Below, in pieces: positions 6,426 to 7,139 of a DNA stretch of 7,139 nt; the stretch's first letter is position 1, and every line of letters starts with the position of its first letter. Origin of the DNA: JBDSEG01 sp039920165 (GTDB lineage Bacteria; Pseudomonadota; Gammaproteobacteria; Burkholderiales; Burkholderiaceae_C); assembly GCA_039920165.1 (NCBI GenBank), contig JBDSEG010000090.1, positions 1 to 7,139 on the forward strand, in the 5' to 3' direction. Under the pieces are notes generated by a model. The model was given only the letters and a program-made list of their open reading frames with translations, was not told where the DNA came from and did no database searches. Position numbers and translations under genes: made by a program.

Positions 6426-7001
6426 TCACTCGCGCAGGGTCAGCGCGTCGCCCGACAGCTCGTAGCGCTCGCCGGTCGCCGGGCACGCCGCTTCGCCCTG
6501 GCCGCGCGGCGGCAGATCGAGCCGCTCGCCGTGCCGGCTCATCCAGCCGATGTGGCGCGCCGGAACGCCGACGACGAGGGCGAAATCGGCGACGTCGCGG
6601 CTGACGACCGCGCCCGCGCCGACAAAGGCATGGCGGCCGATCGTCACGCCGCACACGATGGTGCAGTTGGCGCCGAGCGTCGCGCCGCGCCGCACCAGCG
6701 TGCGCCGATATTCATGCTTGCGCAGCACCGCCGAGCGCGGGTTGTGGACGTTGGTGAAGACCATGCTCGGACCGCAGAACACATCGTCTTCCAGCGTCAC
6801 CGCGTCGTACACCGAGACGTGGTTCTGCACCTTGACGTTGTCGCCGATCGTCACATCGTTGCCGACGAAGACGCCCTGGCCGAGCGAGCAGCGCGCGCCG
6901 ATCCGCGCCCCCGTGCAGATGTGGGCGAAATGCCAGACGCGGGTACCGTCGCCGAGCCGCGCGCCGGGGTCGACGATGGCCGAGGGATGGATCTCGACCA
7001 T
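6426..7001 (-). CDS. wbpD: UDP-2-acetamido-3-amino-2,3-dideoxy-glucuronate N-acetyltransferase, WbpD/WlbB type
   Basis: A 191-residue left-handed beta-helix acetyltransferase. It begins MVEIHPSAIVD. Family-specific stretches follow: VWHFAHICTGARIG (22-35), LGQGVFVGNDV (40-50), CGPSMVFTNVHNPRS (76-90), GATLGANCTIVCGVTIG (106-122) and VGVPARHIGWMS (144-155). The C-terminal tail has CPATGERYEL (173-182). Asn84, Asn87 and Arg89 lie in the conserved NVxNPR loop at the sugar site. The enzyme transfers acetyl from acetyl-CoA to the 3-amino group, the last acetylation toward UDP-2,3-diacetamido-2,3-dideoxy-glucuronate, which an epimerase may convert to the manno form. The ATG has GGAAGGA at 7005-7011. 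The two upstream-most G bases of that sequence come from the edge of the hairpin element. Its length matches the family. Confidence 0.93.
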   Translation of the reverse strand: MVEIHPSAIVDPGARLGDGTRVWHFAHICTGARIGARCSLGQGVFVGNDVTIGDNVKVQNHVSVYDAVTLEDDVFCGPSMVFTNVHNPRSAVLRKHEYRRTLVRRGATLGANCTIVCGVTIGRHAFVGAGAVVSRDVADFALVVGVPARHIGWMSRHGERLDLPPRGQGEAACPATGERYELSGDALTLRE

Positions 7002-7009
7002 CAGTCCTT

Positions 7010-7076
7010 CCGCCGGGCCGCCCCAAGGGAGGCCTGCGCCCCCTCGGGGGGCTGCGAACGCAGTGAGCTCGGGGGC
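7010..7076. repeat. Hairpin-rich intergenic element (dispersed-repeat-like)
   Basis: A 67-base GC-rich element fills most of the 83-base gap between two operon genes. On the plus strand it contains three foldable parts. The first is an imperfect hairpin GCCGCCCC-AA-GGGAGGC (7017-7033, one mismatch). The second is the near-palindrome CCCCCTCGGGGG (7039-7050). The third is CTGC-GAAC-GCAG (7052-7063). The end GCTCGGGGGC is partly complementary to the central GCCCCC. I recall very similar intergenic sequences scattered in betaproteobacterial genomes, but copy number cannot be tested from one copy here. Possible roles are an mRNA stability or partial attenuation element, or simply a neutral repeat. 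It carries no open reading frame of its own. Confidence 0.6.
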
Positions 7077-7084
7077 ACCATGCG

Positions 7085-7139
7085 TCAGAACACCAGCGGC
7101 AGGCCGACCCGCACGCCGTCGCGCGCCGAGCGGTAGGCT
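7085..7139 (-). CDS. C-terminal end of a Gfo/Idh/MocA-family oxidoreductase (partial), probably WbpB/WlbA type
   Basis: Only the last 17 full codons and a TGA stop are in the window. They read AYRSARDGVRVGLPLVF. The pattern AYRSAR-x-G-x-RV-x-LP is a common last helix and tail of Gfo/Idh/MocA NAD(P)-dependent sugar oxidoreductases. Lying directly before wbpD- and wbpE-like genes, it is most simply the C3 dehydrogenase that makes the 3-keto sugar for the aminotransferase. The alternative is another oxidoreductase of the same family. The family call rests on a short tail and the specific enzyme on context. Confidence 0.55.
   Translation of the reverse strand, partial: AYRSARDGVRVGLPLVF

Noticed and set aside
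5458..6465. A 335-codon open frame on the plus strand opposite the aminotransferase
   Set aside because: No domain pattern, and composition typical of antisense shadows. The opposite strand carries a complete PLP enzyme with all key residues.
6406..6654. An 83-residue N-terminal extension of the aminotransferase frame
   Set aside because: It is Arg/Pro-rich, overlaps the WbpD-like gene and has no family similarity. The family's normal N-terminus (LPFTDLKAQY) begins directly after the ATG at 6405.
1..7139. A new defence or mobile-element system
   Set aside because: I found no transposase, integrase, terminal inverted repeats, tRNA, CRISPR repeats or unknown multi-gene module. All genes fit known polysaccharide or toxin-antitoxin families.

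Overview
The window is strongly GC-rich, and every convincing gene lies on the minus strand. It looks like a proteobacterial chromosome, most likely betaproteobacterial (Burkholderiales or Rhodocyclales). That guess rests on the base composition, the style of the proteins, and a 67-base hairpin-rich intergenic element that I recall as a dispersed repeat in that group. It is an inference, not a measurement.

Read in the direction of transcription, from high to low coordinates, the layout is as follows. The last codons of a Gfo/Idh/MocA-type oxidoreductase lie at 7085-7139. A short spacer holds the hairpin-rich element (7010-7076). Seven tightly packed genes follow: a WbpD/WlbB-type N-acetyltransferase (6426-7001), a WbpE/WlbC-type PLP aminotransferase (5293-6405), a Wzx-type flippase (4062-5285), a left-handed beta-helix acyltransferase (3443-4078), two GT4 glycosyltransferases (2345-3436 and 1119-2348), and a SAM-dependent methyltransferase (415-1122). 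Junctions are overlaps of 4 or 17 bases or gaps of 6 to 20 bases, so this is very probably the 3' part of one polycistronic surface-polysaccharide operon. A GC-rich hairpin follows the last stop codon.

The first three enzymes fit the known route to a 2,3-diacetamido-2,3-dideoxy-hexuronic acid nucleotide sugar: C3 oxidation, C3 transamination, then 3-N-acetylation. The glycosyltransferases would build the repeat unit, the acyltransferase and methyltransferase could decorate it, and the flippase would carry the lipid-linked unit across the inner membrane. No Wzy polymerase, priming transferase or chain-length regulator is visible here. The cluster therefore extends upstream, or these functions are encoded elsewhere.

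Downstream of the cluster, with its own likely promoter (366-393) and a small inverted repeat that may be an operator (339-350), lies a type II toxin-antitoxin pair of VapBC type. The antitoxin is complete (54-308). Only the first 17 codons of the PIN-domain toxin are in the window (1-53).

I see no RNA gene, CRISPR array, insertion sequence or clearly new system. The items most worth a second look are the hairpin element inside the operon and the very compact junction between the operon's end and the toxin-antitoxin promoter.
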